DNA of 64,000 nt from Pseudomonadales bacterium (GCA_024234365.1 JACKOK010000003.1:1-64000), one strand, 5' to 3'; shown: positions 44,756-54,008, numbered from the stretch's first letter. Numbers and translations are program-made. The notes: generated from the letters alone by a model not told the origin.

Positions 44756-45511
44756 TCAAACCAGCTTTTTTCTGTGTGCAGGCCGGATTTCGATACCCTC
44801 GGCCTGCAACCCCGCGTGCAGATGCTGCGCAAATACCAGCGCTGCAGGCGAGTCTCCATGCAGGCACAGGGTGTCGGCATGCAGGGGGTACAGGCTGCCA
44901 TCCACCGTGTTGACACACTGCCGGGTGATGATCTGTAGGCATTGTTCGAGTGCCTCCTGGGCATCGTAAATGAGTGCCCGCGGGTCGCTTCGAGGCAACA
45001 GTGTGCCATCCGGCGCATAACGACGATCGGCAAAGGCTTCCTGCAGAACCGGCATTTCCCGTTCCCGTGCGGCAGCAAGCAACTTCCCCGAGGCCAGGCC
45101 CACAATGCACAGCTGTGGGTCGAATTCCTGCACGATACGCACGATGTTCTGCGCCAGCCCGGCATCTGTCGCGGCCTGGTTGTAAAGGGCGCCGTGGGGT
45201 TTGATGTGTTGCAGTGAGCCCCCGTGTGCCTGGACCTGCTTGTTCAAGGCATGTAGCTGGGACAGAAGATGGTGACGCAGGCTATCGAAGGGTAACGCCA
45301 TGCAACGTCGCCCGAAATGCTCGCGATCCGGGAAAGAAGGGTGCGCACCGATGCATACACCCCGAGCCAGTGACAGGCGGATCGCCGTGGCGAGCGTGCT
45401 TGCATTACCGGCATGCAGGCCGCAACTGATGTTGGCAGAGCTGATGATGGCCAACAGTTCCCGGTCGTAAGGGGCGCCCTCCCCCAGATCGGCATTCAAG
45501 TCGATTTGCAT
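44756..45511 (-). CDS. pxpA: 5-oxoprolinase subunit A (LamB/YcsF family)
   Basis: The 251-residue protein starts MQIDLNADLGEGAPYDRELL, the LamB/YcsF signature. CGLHAGNASTLATAIRLSL, IGAHPSFPDREHFGRR and VKPHGALYN-type (IKPHGALYNQAA) blocks follow, and VNTVDGSLYPLHADTLCLHGDSP closes it. With PxpB and PxpC it forms ATP-dependent 5-oxoprolinase, which opens pyroglutamate to glutamate in the cytosol. The partner genes lie 2.5 kb upstream, separated by an oppositely oriented gene. The first Met of a 17-residue longer frame was rejected for lack of similarity. Confidence 0.92.
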   Translation of the reverse strand: MQIDLNADLGEGAPYDRELLAIISSANISCGLHAGNASTLATAIRLSLARGVCIGAHPSFPDREHFGRRCMALPFDSLRHHLLSQLHALNKQVQAHGGSLQHIKPHGALYNQAATDAGLAQNIVRIVQEFDPQLCIVGLASGKLLAAAREREMPVLQEAFADRRYAPDGTLLPRSDPRALIYDAQEALEQCLQIITRQCVNTVDGSLYPLHADTLCLHGDSPAALVFAQHLHAGLQAEGIEIRPAHRKKLV

Positions 45512-45717
45512 GGTGCATCCCGCGAGGCTCAAGAAGGCAGCATAGTTCAGCGGGGCGGTCATCGCAAAGGGTTTGCCGGGTTTCTTTCCTCAAAAAAACA
45601 GGAGATGAGTCTGGTCACAGGCAGGTTTTCGGGTTCTAATTAGCAAGCAGCTAATCATTAGACAGAAAAGGCCCGACTCAACATGGGACTTTTCTCATGG
45701 GAGCCCGGGTCAGGTAG

Positions 45718-47958
45718 ATGAAAGTGATGCTTGAGAGGTTTTTACGAGTCCTCAGTGGGCTTGTGGTGTTGGGGGTGGTCGGAAGTGGGCAGGTTTTGGC
45801 ACAGACTTCGACGGTGGTTAGTATTCCGGAATCCTTGCAGGGGTTTTACAGCCTGGACATGGTCAACGCCGTCGTGGGCTCGCCTATCAGCAATACCAGT
45901 CAGGCGGATACCTCGGATAATATCCTGTTGTATGTGAATCCTTACGGTACGCTTTGTACACGAACCAGCAGCTCAAGCACTATTCAGGTGATTTCCAACC
46001 GACCAGTCCTGCAAGGCGGTCCCTTTGGGGCTGTGGAGTGGGATGTTGCACCCTCCGGGCTGCGTTTCTCGCTGAACATCAACACGACGACCTTCAATGG
46101 ATTTGATCTTTATTCAACGTCAGGGACTTTACTCGGTCGTCTTGTGGGAGGTGCCCCTCAATTCGACACGGGCAGTTGCGGAACGGTGCCATTGAATGGC
46201 AGGGAAAATACCTTTTTTAGCTTAGCTGAAGGTGTCTATCCGGCATTCTTTCCTGCCAGTTCTTTTGTTTTTAACCAGATTGGCGATGGTTTCGATGTGT
46301 ATCGTTACTATCCGAGCACGGAGGTCTACCTCGCCATTCGGAACAATGAGGTTTATGCCCGTGGCGGGGATTTTGGTGATGAGCTCGCCATGCTGGGCAC
46401 TCTTTCTGATTTAATCAACGATATCAATGCTATGCCAGTGCCGAATCAGGTGCCCGCGTTCTATCAGGGCACCTTCCTGTTGTCGCTCGACGAAGTGCAA
46501 CCCTTCTCGCCCTTGGCTGAAGGCACCCAGTTGAATTTTGTGGTGACGGATACCGGGCGGTTGTGCGTGGAAGAGTTGAATCTCTCGTTTCCGGTTGTGT
46601 CGGGCAATACTGCGACCTGGAACAACAGTCGAGGCAATCTGCGCTACCGGATCGATTTGACCCGTGACGATGATCCTGAGGAGTATGACGCCGAACTCGG
46701 TTTGGGGCAGTTCCTGTTTCAATCCTTTGCTGGCAGTACCTACGGTGTGTTCCTGGGAGAAAAGACATCCTTGGCAACGGATTGTGCGGGGGCGACAGGA
46801 CAGGACCCCGATCTGCAAGACATCAACACGTTCTTCGCGTTGATTGAAGAGCAGTACCCCAGTGTGTTTCCCTCCGGGCCACAAACCTATACACAAAAAT
46901 CCGGCCGGTTTACCTATCGCTATTACTATGCCACTCAGGTATTCGTGGCTGTGCGTGACGGAATGGTCTACCTCAACGGGGGGCAGTTTGGGTCCCACGA
47001 CGAGCCCGTGGCCTACGATACGCTTTCCGCGTTGTTGGCACAGCTGAACAACACCGCCCTGTCTGCTGTGTTACCCACAAGCATTGCCGGCACCTATGCC
47101 ATGAATTTTTCATCCGGCAGTTCCTTCTCCCCCTTCGCTGATGGCGCGAGTGCACAAGTCGTGCTGGATGCGGCGGGCAATCTTTGTCTGGATGGAGTCC
47201 CTTTTGGTGCGGCTGTTGGCAAGACGTCTACACCGACACTGGCTTACTGGGAAAGTGCCGATACAGGGCTCAGTATTAGCCTGGATCCGGCGGCGAATAC
47301 CGCCGGTTTGAGGCTGCAACTTAGTTCTTTGAGTGGACTGAGCTATTCCTTGCTTGCAGGGAGCAGGGTCAGTCTGGCTACAGCCTGCAGTGGTAATACG
47401 ACGGCGACTGACATGACCATGGCGGATCAGTTGTTTGCTTTGGCTGAGCAGCATTACGCCACCCTTTTTCCTGCCAGTTTGGTGTCCTTCAATCAGATGG
47501 AGGGAAACACGGTTCATCGTTATTACCCAGCTACAGGGATGACGCTGTCCATCACTGGTGAGAGCGTGTCTGTAAAAGGCGGGAATTATGGCAACTCACT
47601 GTTGCCTGTGGGAAACCTGAGTGAGCTGATCAACCAGATCACGGGGAGCGGTGCGACAGATTACAATCTGTTGGTCACCGGGACCGGCAGGATTGTCATG
47701 TCGAGTACGACAATCAATCGCAAGGTCGACTTCAAGCGCAGTGGTGTAACGCGACCTGACAGCACCGACACGGTGGCGATGCAAGCGCTGGTGCGCAGTA
47801 ATGTATCAACCATCTTGCCGACTATTGACAGTATCAGTATTGTAAATATCAGTGAAAGCAGCACGACAATGAGCTTTACTGCCGTGGTGACGGGGGATAC
47901 CAATATTAGCGGTACGACACGGAATTATACTTTGCTGTTTGAATTGAGCCGACTCTGA
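45718..47958 (+). CDS. Secreted protein with three tandem ~195-residue repeats, unknown function
   Basis: The 746-residue precursor has a signal peptide ending near VLAQ (29). The mature part is three A+B units at about 38-236, 248-443 and 455-641. Module A is beta-rich, starts GFYSLDM / GTFLLSL / GTYAMNF and ends near a Cys, with VSLATAC or TSLATDC in units two and three. Module B (about 164-236, 370-443, 568-641) has the pattern LAExxYPxxFP, then RYYxxT, then VYxxGGxFG, then TLSxLI. A further beta-type tail of about 105 residues follows. The three B modules share their aromatic and Gly positions. Such LAExxYPxLFP repeats occur in lipoproteins of marine gammaproteobacteria, but the family has no assigned function. 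Codon use is more AT-rich than its neighbours. Confidence 0.75.
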   Translation: MKVMLERFLRVLSGLVVLGVVGSGQVLAQTSTVVSIPESLQGFYSLDMVNAVVGSPISNTSQADTSDNILLYVNPYGTLCTRTSSSSTIQVISNRPVLQGGPFGAVEWDVAPSGLRFSLNINTTTFNGFDLYSTSGTLLGRLVGGAPQFDTGSCGTVPLNGRENTFFSLAEGVYPAFFPASSFVFNQIGDGFDVYRYYPSTEVYLAIRNNEVYARGGDFGDELAMLGTLSDLINDINAMPVPNQVPAFYQGTFLLSLDEVQPFSPLAEGTQLNFVVTDTGRLCVEELNLSFPVVSGNTATWNNSRGNLRYRIDLTRDDDPEEYDAELGLGQFLFQSFAGSTYGVFLGEKTSLATDCAGATGQDPDLQDINTFFALIEEQYPSVFPSGPQTYTQKSGRFTYRYYYATQVFVAVRDGMVYLNGGQFGSHDEPVAYDTLSALLAQLNNTALSAVLPTSIAGTYAMNFSSGSSFSPFADGASAQVVLDAAGNLCLDGVPFGAAVGKTSTPTLAYWESADTGLSISLDPAANTAGLRLQLSSLSGLSYSLLAGSRVSLATACSGNTTATDMTMADQLFALAEQHYATLFPASLVSFNQMEGNTVHRYYPATGMTLSITGESVSVKGGNYGNSLLPVGNLSELINQITGSGATDYNLLVTGTGRIVMSSTTINRKVDFKRSGVTRPDSTDTVAMQALVRSNVSTILPTIDSISIVNISESSTTMSFTAVVTGDTNISGTTRNYTLLFELSRL

Positions 47959-47971
47959 ACGATGTTCGCTT

Positions 47972-48931
47972 TCATGTTGCCCTTGCCAGGGAGTCCTGTA
48001 GCCTGGTGAAGTAATGTTTTTGTTTCTCCCGTGCTGCAAGTGCGACGGAGTGCGTTACAGCTTGAAAATACACCGAGGTGAGAGGGGGCATATGCGCCAG
48101 TTGCCACAGGTCGGCCTGGATCACAGTGGCAATGCGTGGGTAACCGCCAATGGTCTGGGCATCGTTGGCCAACACGATTGGCAGGCCGTTGCTCGGCACT
48201 TGCACATCCCCCGGAAGCACCCCGGCGGAGAGGAGGCTGAGTGGCCCCTGCAGCGATAGTGGGCTGCCATTCAGACGCAGCCCCATGCGATTGCTTTGAT
48301 GGCTGATGCGCCAGGGCTGCATCCAGAACTGTTGGTGGGCCTGCGGTGTAAAAGCCTCATAGTCCGGCCCCGGCAATGCGCGCAGAACATGGGAAGGGGC
48401 CAGGGAGCGAACGCCATAGGGGCGGTGTTGCGGTGGTTTGCAGAAGCGGCCGATGGACAAGCTGTCTCCGGCCTGCAGCGGACGGCCATGCAGGCCGCCA
48501 AAGCCCGCTGCCAGGTCCGTGCTGCGGGAACCCAGCACCAGAGGAACGTCAATACCTCCACTGACAATGAGATAGGCACGGGCACCGGCAATCGCCGGTT
48601 TGCGCAAGTGCAGCAGCATGCCCGCACTGACCTCGACGGGATGCCCGGCCTGCACAGTCTGCTCCCGGTTGCTGTCGCCCTCGCTTGTCAGAACCGAGTC
48701 AAAGTCCACTCCCATCAGCACGATCCGGCAACTCTGGTGGAATTGCAGTTGCAGTGGCCCCACGCTGATTTCCAGCACGGCTGCGTTCGCCTCATTGCCC
48801 AGCAGCAGATTGCCCTGCTGCACGGCGATTGGATCCAGAGCGCCGGACTGGGCAACCCCCAGGTGACGGTGCCCGAAACGTCCTAAGTCCTGTACCGTAC
48901 TCAATGGGCCGCAGCGGATGACTTCGATCAT
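47972..48931 (-). CDS. pxpC: 5-oxoprolinase subunit C (biotin-dependent carboxyltransferase-like)
   Basis: The 319-residue protein starts MIEVIRCGPLSTVQDLGRFG, the AHS2/PxpC hallmark, with HLGVAQSGALDPIAVQQGNLLLGN next. The C-terminal half holds RALPGPDYEAF, GLRLNGSPLSL and VPSNGLPIVLANDAQTIGGYPRIA. It pairs with PxpB as the AHS1-AHS2 heterodimer. Its start overlaps the pxpB stop by 4 bp. Its end is 13 bp from the convergent repeat-protein gene. Confidence 0.93.
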   Translation of the reverse strand: MIEVIRCGPLSTVQDLGRFGHRHLGVAQSGALDPIAVQQGNLLLGNEANAAVLEISVGPLQLQFHQSCRIVLMGVDFDSVLTSEGDSNREQTVQAGHPVEVSAGMLLHLRKPAIAGARAYLIVSGGIDVPLVLGSRSTDLAAGFGGLHGRPLQAGDSLSIGRFCKPPQHRPYGVRSLAPSHVLRALPGPDYEAFTPQAHQQFWMQPWRISHQSNRMGLRLNGSPLSLQGPLSLLSAGVLPGDVQVPSNGLPIVLANDAQTIGGYPRIATVIQADLWQLAHMPPLTSVYFQAVTHSVALAAREKQKHYFTRLQDSLARAT

Positions 48932-49620
48932 GTCGGTTCTCCGCTGGGCACAAAGCGTACGATGTCCCCCGGGCGTAGCAGGGTGGCCTGAACGGAAGCG
49001 GGATTGAACAGGGGGGTGTCGGTACGGCCGATCAGATGCCAGCCGCCGGGGGAGGCAAACGGGTATACGGCGGTTTGGGCGCCACCGATGGCAACAGAGC
49101 CTGCGGGTACGTTGATGCGCGGAGTATCCCGGCGGGGAATGTGCAAGCGCGGGTCGAGGCCCGACAGATAGGCGAAACCGGGTTGAAAACCGAGGCAGTA
49201 GACCCGGTAGTGCGTGTCTGCGTGCAGCTCGATCAGGGTGTGTGTGCTGATGCCACAGTGAGCCGCCACTGCTTCGAGGTCCGGCCCGAATTCTTCGCCA
49301 TAGTGCACGGGAATCTCGACATGGCGAGGCTCCATGTTCTCACTCTGGATGTCCGGCCAGTAGCTGAGCACGAGCTCTTGCAGCGTGTTGAGCGGGGTTT
49401 CCAGCCCGCTGCGCAGCAGCAGATTGCCCATGCCCGGGACGATCTCGACCAGGCCCAGCGTCTCTCTGCGCGCTTCCAGCCAGGCGCTTAGCTGCCAGAG
49501 GTTTTGCTGAATGAGCTCATCTACGGTGTTTGCCCCTGCCGGGGTAAACACAAAGAGCAGGGCGTCTTCGCCGATCTGTGTTACGCGCACCTTGGTTCTC
49601 CAGAGTCGGATGACGGTCAT
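48928..49620 (-). CDS. pxpB: 5-oxoprolinase subunit B (AHS1/allophanate hydrolase-like)
   Basis: The 230-residue protein starts MTVIRLWRTKVRVTQIGEDA. Family blocks are VEIVPGMGNLLLRSG, EIPVHYGEEFGPDLEAVAAHCG, VYCLGFQPGFAYLSGLDPRLHIPRRDTPR and AGSVAIGGAQTAVYPFASPGGWHLIGRT. With PxpA and PxpC it converts 5-oxoproline to glutamate using ATP. It is divergent from the copL-like gene across 163 bp. PxpB and PxpC are translationally coupled, but pxpA stands apart. Confidence 0.93.
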   Translation of the reverse strand: MTVIRLWRTKVRVTQIGEDALLFVFTPAGANTVDELIQQNLWQLSAWLEARRETLGLVEIVPGMGNLLLRSGLETPLNTLQELVLSYWPDIQSENMEPRHVEIPVHYGEEFGPDLEAVAAHCGISTHTLIELHADTHYRVYCLGFQPGFAYLSGLDPRLHIPRRDTPRINVPAGSVAIGGAQTAVYPFASPGGWHLIGRTDTPLFNPASVQATLLRPGDIVRFVPSGEPT

Positions 49621-49720
49621 TCCTGCGGTCAATCTACTCCAGCGAAGCGGGGAATGCCAATGGGGCGCCTGAATCCGGGGGGGGCAGACGGAGGATGTGC
49701 ATGGCCGGCTTTGTATTTAG

Positions 49721-49735
49721 GGCTGGTTTCCAGCC
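49721..49735. promoter_or_regulatory. Short palindrome upstream of the copper genes
   Basis: GGCTGG at 49721-49726 is a perfect inverted repeat of CCAGCC at 49730-49735, separated by TTT. It lies 49 bp before the copL-like start codon, in the 163-bp divergent region shared with pxpB. It could be a copper-regulator site or part of the promoter, but it does not match the CueR consensus in any detail I can see. Confidence 0.3.
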
Positions 49736-49783
49736 TTGTCCAGGTGGTAGAGTGGCCGCTGGTTTGACTATGACACCCTGTGT

Positions 49784-50200
49784 ATGAGCCGAAAATTTCT
49801 TTCCATCGCCCTGACGCTGCTGCTGTCGCTGCCCCTGAATGCGTGGTCGGCGTCCTGGATGGCAAACACCATGGCGGAAAGCACTCAGGCACCTGCGCTA
49901 CATCATCAGGTGTCCGTGTCGCATGATATGCATGCGCATGACAGCGCGGGCCAACAGGCCATGATGGATTCGGTGTCATCGCACGAGTCAGCGCCTAGCG
50001 CGCATTCACATGCTTCGGATAATTGCGATGAACAGTGCATGAACTGTGTGAGCCATTGTTTCGGTTCCGGCATTGCCAGCGAATTCTCCAATGTGTTGAA
50101 CAGCGCGTACCACGCGCCGCAAACCTCTGCCGGCCTCCCGCTGGAACGCGCTTTCCTTCTGTATCGCCCCCCCATACAACAGCCCATACGAATCGGCTGA
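49784..50200 (+). CDS. CopL-like small exported His/Met/Cys-rich protein
   Basis: The 138-residue precursor has a signal peptide ending near AWSA. The mature part is rich in metal-binding residues: HHQVSVSHDMHAHDS, SAHSHASDNCDEQCMNCVSHCFG, then an RPPIQQPIRIG tail. This pattern and its place directly upstream of copA match CopL, a metal-binding protein in copL-copA-copB clusters of Xanthomonas and relatives. CopL has been linked to copper-dependent expression of the cluster. The gene starts next to a palindrome and is probably copper-induced. Confidence 0.65.
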   Translation: MSRKFLSIALTLLLSLPLNAWSASWMANTMAESTQAPALHHQVSVSHDMHAHDSAGQQAMMDSVSSHESAPSAHSHASDNCDEQCMNCVSHCFGSGIASEFSNVLNSAYHAPQTSAGLPLERAFLLYRPPIQQPIRIG

Positions 50201-50334
50201 TTTTCCGCGTACGCGACTTTTCCTTTTCCGCCTGCGTTGCGCAGGAATATCGGGCTGAGCTCTGAAGCTTGTACCCGCACCCCTTGGTGGTGCGCTGGGG
50301 CGTGTGAACGCCGGATATTTATCAGGAGTTATCT

Positions 50335-52077
50335 ATGAAGGTCATACGACCTGTTGTGTCGGGGGCAATGCAACGCGATGCCGTTGCCCAGCCCTCGCGA
50401 AGACGTTTTGTTCAGGGCCTGCTTGGCAGCAGTCTTCTTGGTGCCGCTGCGGTGCGGGCGGACAGCTCGCCCGGCTCGGTGAACCGGCAGGAGGAGCTGC
50501 GTGGGCCGGTGTTCAATCTCGTCATTGAAGAGATTGCCGTCAATTTCACCTCCCGGCCGCGCATGGCCACCGCCATCAACGGTTCCATCCCGGCGCCGTT
50601 GCTGCGTTGGCGTGAGGGGGAGGAGGTCATCATCAATGTCACTAACCGCCTGCGGGAGACGACCTCACTGCACTGGCACGGCATCATCCTGCCTTACCAG
50701 ATGGATGGTGTGCCGGGCCTGAGCTATGGCGGCATCGCCCCCGGTGAAACCTTTCAGTTCCGTTTTCGTGTGCAGCAAAGTGGCACCTACTGGTACCACT
50801 CCCACTCCGCCTTTCAGGAAATGACGGGGCTGTACGGGGCCATTATCGTGGAGCCCCGCGAGGGCGAGGTGGACCGTGCCGAGCGCGATCATGTACTGCT
50901 GTTGTCGGAATGGACGGATGAAAACCCGGCGACTGTTTTCCGCAAACTCAAATCCCTGGGGCATTACTACAATTTCAGTCAGCCCACCCTGCCGGAGTTT
51001 CTGCATGACATCCGGACGCAGGGGCTTGCGCAGGCCATCAGTCGCCGGGACATGTTTGCCGCCATGCGCATGAAACCAACCGATCTCGGCGATCTGTCGG
51101 GTGCCACGTTGCATTATCTCGTGAACGGTTGTGCAGTGGATTTTGCCGATCTGCGCCTGTTCAGCCCGGGTGAGCGTGTGCGGCTGCGCATCATCAACGG
51201 AGCGGGTAACACATTTTTTGATGTGCGTATTCCCGGCCTGCCCATGACGGTGGTACAGAGTGACGGCATCAATGTGGTGCCGGTCACCGTGGACGAACTG
51301 CGCTGCGGGCCGGGGGAAACCTACGATGTGCTGGTGGACCCGGTGGAACAGGCCTACACCTTCTTCGCGGAAACCATGGACCGCTCGGGCTACGCGTTTG
51401 CCACGCTGGCCACGCGTGCGGGTCTGCAGGCTCCCCTTCCCGAGCGGCGCCGGATTCAGTGGCTGAGCATGAGTGACATGATGGGGGCCGGTAGCCACGA
51501 GGGGCATACGGCCAGCCCGGACGCGGGGCATGAACATGCTACGGTCAGTGAACCGGTAGTCGCCCGTCATGCCAGCACGGAGTTTGGCCCGAGCACGGAT
51601 ATGCGGGTGGATATTCCGCGCACCAATCTGGATGACCCGGGAGTAGGGCTGCGCGAGGCCACGCATCGGGTGCTGACGCTTGGCGATCTGCGCGCCCGTT
51701 CCGGCCCTTACGACACCCGCCGGCCGGGGCGCGAGATCGAGCTGCATCTGACCGGCAATATGGAACGCTACACCTGGTCCATTGATGGTCTGGAATATGG
51801 GCAGTCCAGCCCCGTGCATTTCCGTCAGGGAGAACGCCTGCGCGTGCATCTGCACAACGACACCATGATGACTCACCCGATGCACCTGCATGGCATGTGG
51901 TCGGATCTGGAGGATGCCCAGGGGAATTTCCTGACCCGGCGCCACACCCTGCCGGTGCAGCCGGGGCAGCGGGTCAGCTTCAGCGTCACGGCCGATGCGC
52001 CGGGCCGTTGGGCCTGGCACTGCCATCTTTTGCTGCACATGGATGCGGGCATGTTCCGGGAGGTGATCGTCGCATGA
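50335..52077 (+). CDS. copA: Multicopper oxidase, copper resistance protein CopA
   Basis: The 580-residue precursor has a twin-arginine signal (PSRRRFVQGLLGSSLLGAAA). The copper ligand blocks are complete: HWHGIILPYQMDGVPG, GTYWYHSHSAFQEMTG, HPMHLHGMWSDLEDAQG and WAWHCHLLLHMDAGM. A short Met/His segment near residue 380 (MSDMMGAGSHEGHT) stands where longer Met repeats occur in other CopA proteins. The enzyme oxidises Cu(I) in the periplasm. AGGAG lies upstream of the start. The copB start overlaps its stop (ATGA). Confidence 0.95.
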   Translation: MKVIRPVVSGAMQRDAVAQPSRRRFVQGLLGSSLLGAAAVRADSSPGSVNRQEELRGPVFNLVIEEIAVNFTSRPRMATAINGSIPAPLLRWREGEEVIINVTNRLRETTSLHWHGIILPYQMDGVPGLSYGGIAPGETFQFRFRVQQSGTYWYHSHSAFQEMTGLYGAIIVEPREGEVDRAERDHVLLLSEWTDENPATVFRKLKSLGHYYNFSQPTLPEFLHDIRTQGLAQAISRRDMFAAMRMKPTDLGDLSGATLHYLVNGCAVDFADLRLFSPGERVRLRIINGAGNTFFDVRIPGLPMTVVQSDGINVVPVTVDELRCGPGETYDVLVDPVEQAYTFFAETMDRSGYAFATLATRAGLQAPLPERRRIQWLSMSDMMGAGSHEGHTASPDAGHEHATVSEPVVARHASTEFGPSTDMRVDIPRTNLDDPGVGLREATHRVLTLGDLRARSGPYDTRRPGREIELHLTGNMERYTWSIDGLEYGQSSPVHFRQGERLRVHLHNDTMMTHPMHLHGMWSDLEDAQGNFLTRRHTLPVQPGQRVSFSVTADAPGRWAWHCHLLLHMDAGMFREVIVA

Positions 52078-53115
52078 GAGCTCTCATATTCCGCGCACTT
52101 GTCGTGACAGCCTTGCTGCAGGGGTCGGGTGTGTTTGCCCAGGATCATGTGCACCCGTCGACGGTGGACACAGCCCATCAGCATGAAATGCCAGCACCAC
52201 AAGCAGAACCCGCAGTGTTGATGCAGAGCAGGGGAGCACGGCTCATGATGCCGGGGCAGCGCATGAACAAATGAGTCATGAGCATGCCATGCACGAGGAG
52301 CCTGTTGACGAAGACCCGGCACACGCGCAGCACATGCCCGTGCAAGAGCGTGTGCAGAGCGGTGGTGGGCATGAAGGCCATGATATGTCCATGCCTGAAC
52401 CCTCGGCTCTGCGCGATCCGCATGCCTATTCCGGTGGTTTTGTGCGTCATAGCGGGCTTTACGCGCTGGAGATGGATGCCCCGATGGAAATGTCCGACAT
52501 CAAGCATTTCGCCGGCCTGCGCGTGGATCGCCTGGAAACGGTGAACGATGGGGGTGCGGCCCTGGAGGGCTGGGCCTGGATGGGAGACAGCTACAATCGC
52601 CTGCGTATGAAGGGCAAGGCCGTGATGGTGGATGACAGACTGGACGAGGGCACGCTGGACCTGGTGGCCTCGCACGCCGTGAGTCCCTTCTGGGATGTGT
52701 ATGCCGGTGTTGGCATGCTGTCTCATGAGGATGTCTCGCATCATCATGCGCTGCTGGGTCTGAAAGGGCTGGCTCCCTACTGGTTCGAGATTGACGCCAG
52801 CCTCATGGTGGATCAGCGCGGCCGGGTTGGTCTGCGGCTGGAGGCAGATTACGAGTGGCTGTTGACGCAGAGATGGATTCTGCAGCCTCGCCTGGATCTT
52901 GCCGCCTACAGTCGTTCCGACCGCAGCCTGTCGCGCGGAGAGGGCTTGTCGGAAGTGCTCACGGGGTGCGCCTGCGTTATGAGTTCAGCCGCCGTTTCGC
53001 GCCCTATGTCGGGGTGGAGCGAGTGCACTGGCTGGGGCAGAGCGCCGATCTGTTGTCTGCCGACAGAAGAACCCAGGATACCCGCTGGGTGGCGGGTCTG
53101 CGCTTCTGGTTCTGA
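52074..53115 (+). pseudogene. copB: copB, outer-membrane copper resistance protein, with two apparent frameshifts
   Basis: Three frames read together give one CopB. It has a signal peptide (MRALIFRALVVTALLQGSG), a His/Met-rich linker (SHEHAMHEEPVDED), the conserved MEMSDIKHFAGLRVDRLE... barrel segment, and the C-terminal VRLRYEFSRRFAPYVGVERV...RFWF. The first frame stops at 52274, soon after the first shift; the second runs from about 52187; the last ends at 53115. The shifts fall in or near GGGG runs at 52231-52234 and 52963-52966. One extra G at each restores the frame. This may be a real loss of function or an undercalled homopolymer. Confidence 0.75.
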
Positions 53116-53265
53116 GCGCCTGGCATTGCGGCAGGCATTCAGGGCGGGTTCAGGCAAACTGAATGCATACTGTCTGCGACCAAGACTGAAGATCAGGCCG
53201 CGCAGAGGGTGCCGGTTCCGGCACTCTCTGCCGTCGGCCGCTTCTCATACACCAGGAGTCAGAAC

Positions 53266-53988
53266 ATGAAATCACCCCTTGTCTTATTGTTGCTCGCGCT
53301 GGCGGGTTTTCCGCGACGAGTATCGTCAGCGCCCAGAATATCAGCCTGCTGCCCGAGAGGGCAGACCCTGATCACCCTGTCCGTGACCGAACGGGTGTCG
53401 GTACAACAGGACATGCTCACCGCAACGCTGCGTATCGAGCGCCAGAACCGTAATGCCGAGACCCTGCAGCGGGAGATCAATGCCGCCATGGAGCAGGCTC
53501 TGGCTGCCGCGCAGGGCGTGAATTCCGTCAAGGTGTCCACGGGCTATTACGGTGTCTACCAGATCAACCAGTCCACTCAGGGTGGCCGTCCCGATAATGT
53601 CTGGCAGGGTTCCCAGTCGATCAGCCTGGAGGGCCGGGATGCCCAACCCTTGCTGGAGCTGGCCGGGAAGATTCAGGGCATGGGTTTTGTCATGAACAAT
53701 CTGCGCTACTCCCTCAGCAGCGAAAGAGCCGATGAGGTGCGTGATGGCCTGATGGAAACGGCCATCGCCCGTGCCCGCGCCAATGCCGAACGTGCCGGCC
53801 AGGCGCTGGGCAAGACGCAGGTGGAGATAGCCGTGCTGGATGTCGACAGCGCGCTGGGCTATTCGCAGCCGCCGATCATGGCCCGGGCGATGGCCATGGA
53901 CGCGATGGCGGAAAAGGCGAGCCCCGTGGCCGAGGCAGGCGAATCCGAAGTATCCCTGACTGTCCGCGTGCAGGCGGTCGCGCAATAA
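53266..53988 (+). CDS. SIMPL-domain (DUF541) exported protein, signal region possibly frame-shifted
   Basis: The 240-residue frame starts MKSPLVLLLLALAGF, with AGGAG seven bases upstream. The SIMPL domain is clear from LITLSVTERVSVQQDMLTATLRIERQ to the end, with the FVMNNLRYSLSSE and ARARANAERAGQALGK blocks. Residues about 16-32 (PRRVSSAPRISACC) look out of frame: the alternative frame reads SATSIVSAQNISLLPER, a better signal-peptide end. One extra T in the TTTT run at 53307-53310, with a compensating change near 53358, would restore it. The periplasmic role is unknown. The gene follows copB by 150 bp. Confidence 0.7.
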   Translation: MKSPLVLLLLALAGFPRRVSSAPRISACCPRGQTLITLSVTERVSVQQDMLTATLRIERQNRNAETLQREINAAMEQALAAAQGVNSVKVSTGYYGVYQINQSTQGGRPDNVWQGSQSISLEGRDAQPLLELAGKIQGMGFVMNNLRYSLSSERADEVRDGLMETAIARARANAERAGQALGKTQVEIAVLDVDSALGYSQPPIMARAMAMDAMAEKASPVAEAGESEVSLTVRVQAVAQ

Positions 53989-54008
53989 GAATTGCGCTTA
54001 ACAGCCTG

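Noticed and set aside
49621..49783. CueR-type MerR operator upstream of the cop genes
   Set aside because: The only palindrome (GGCTGG-TTT-CCAGCC) does not match the spaced ACCTTCC/GGAAGGT pattern.
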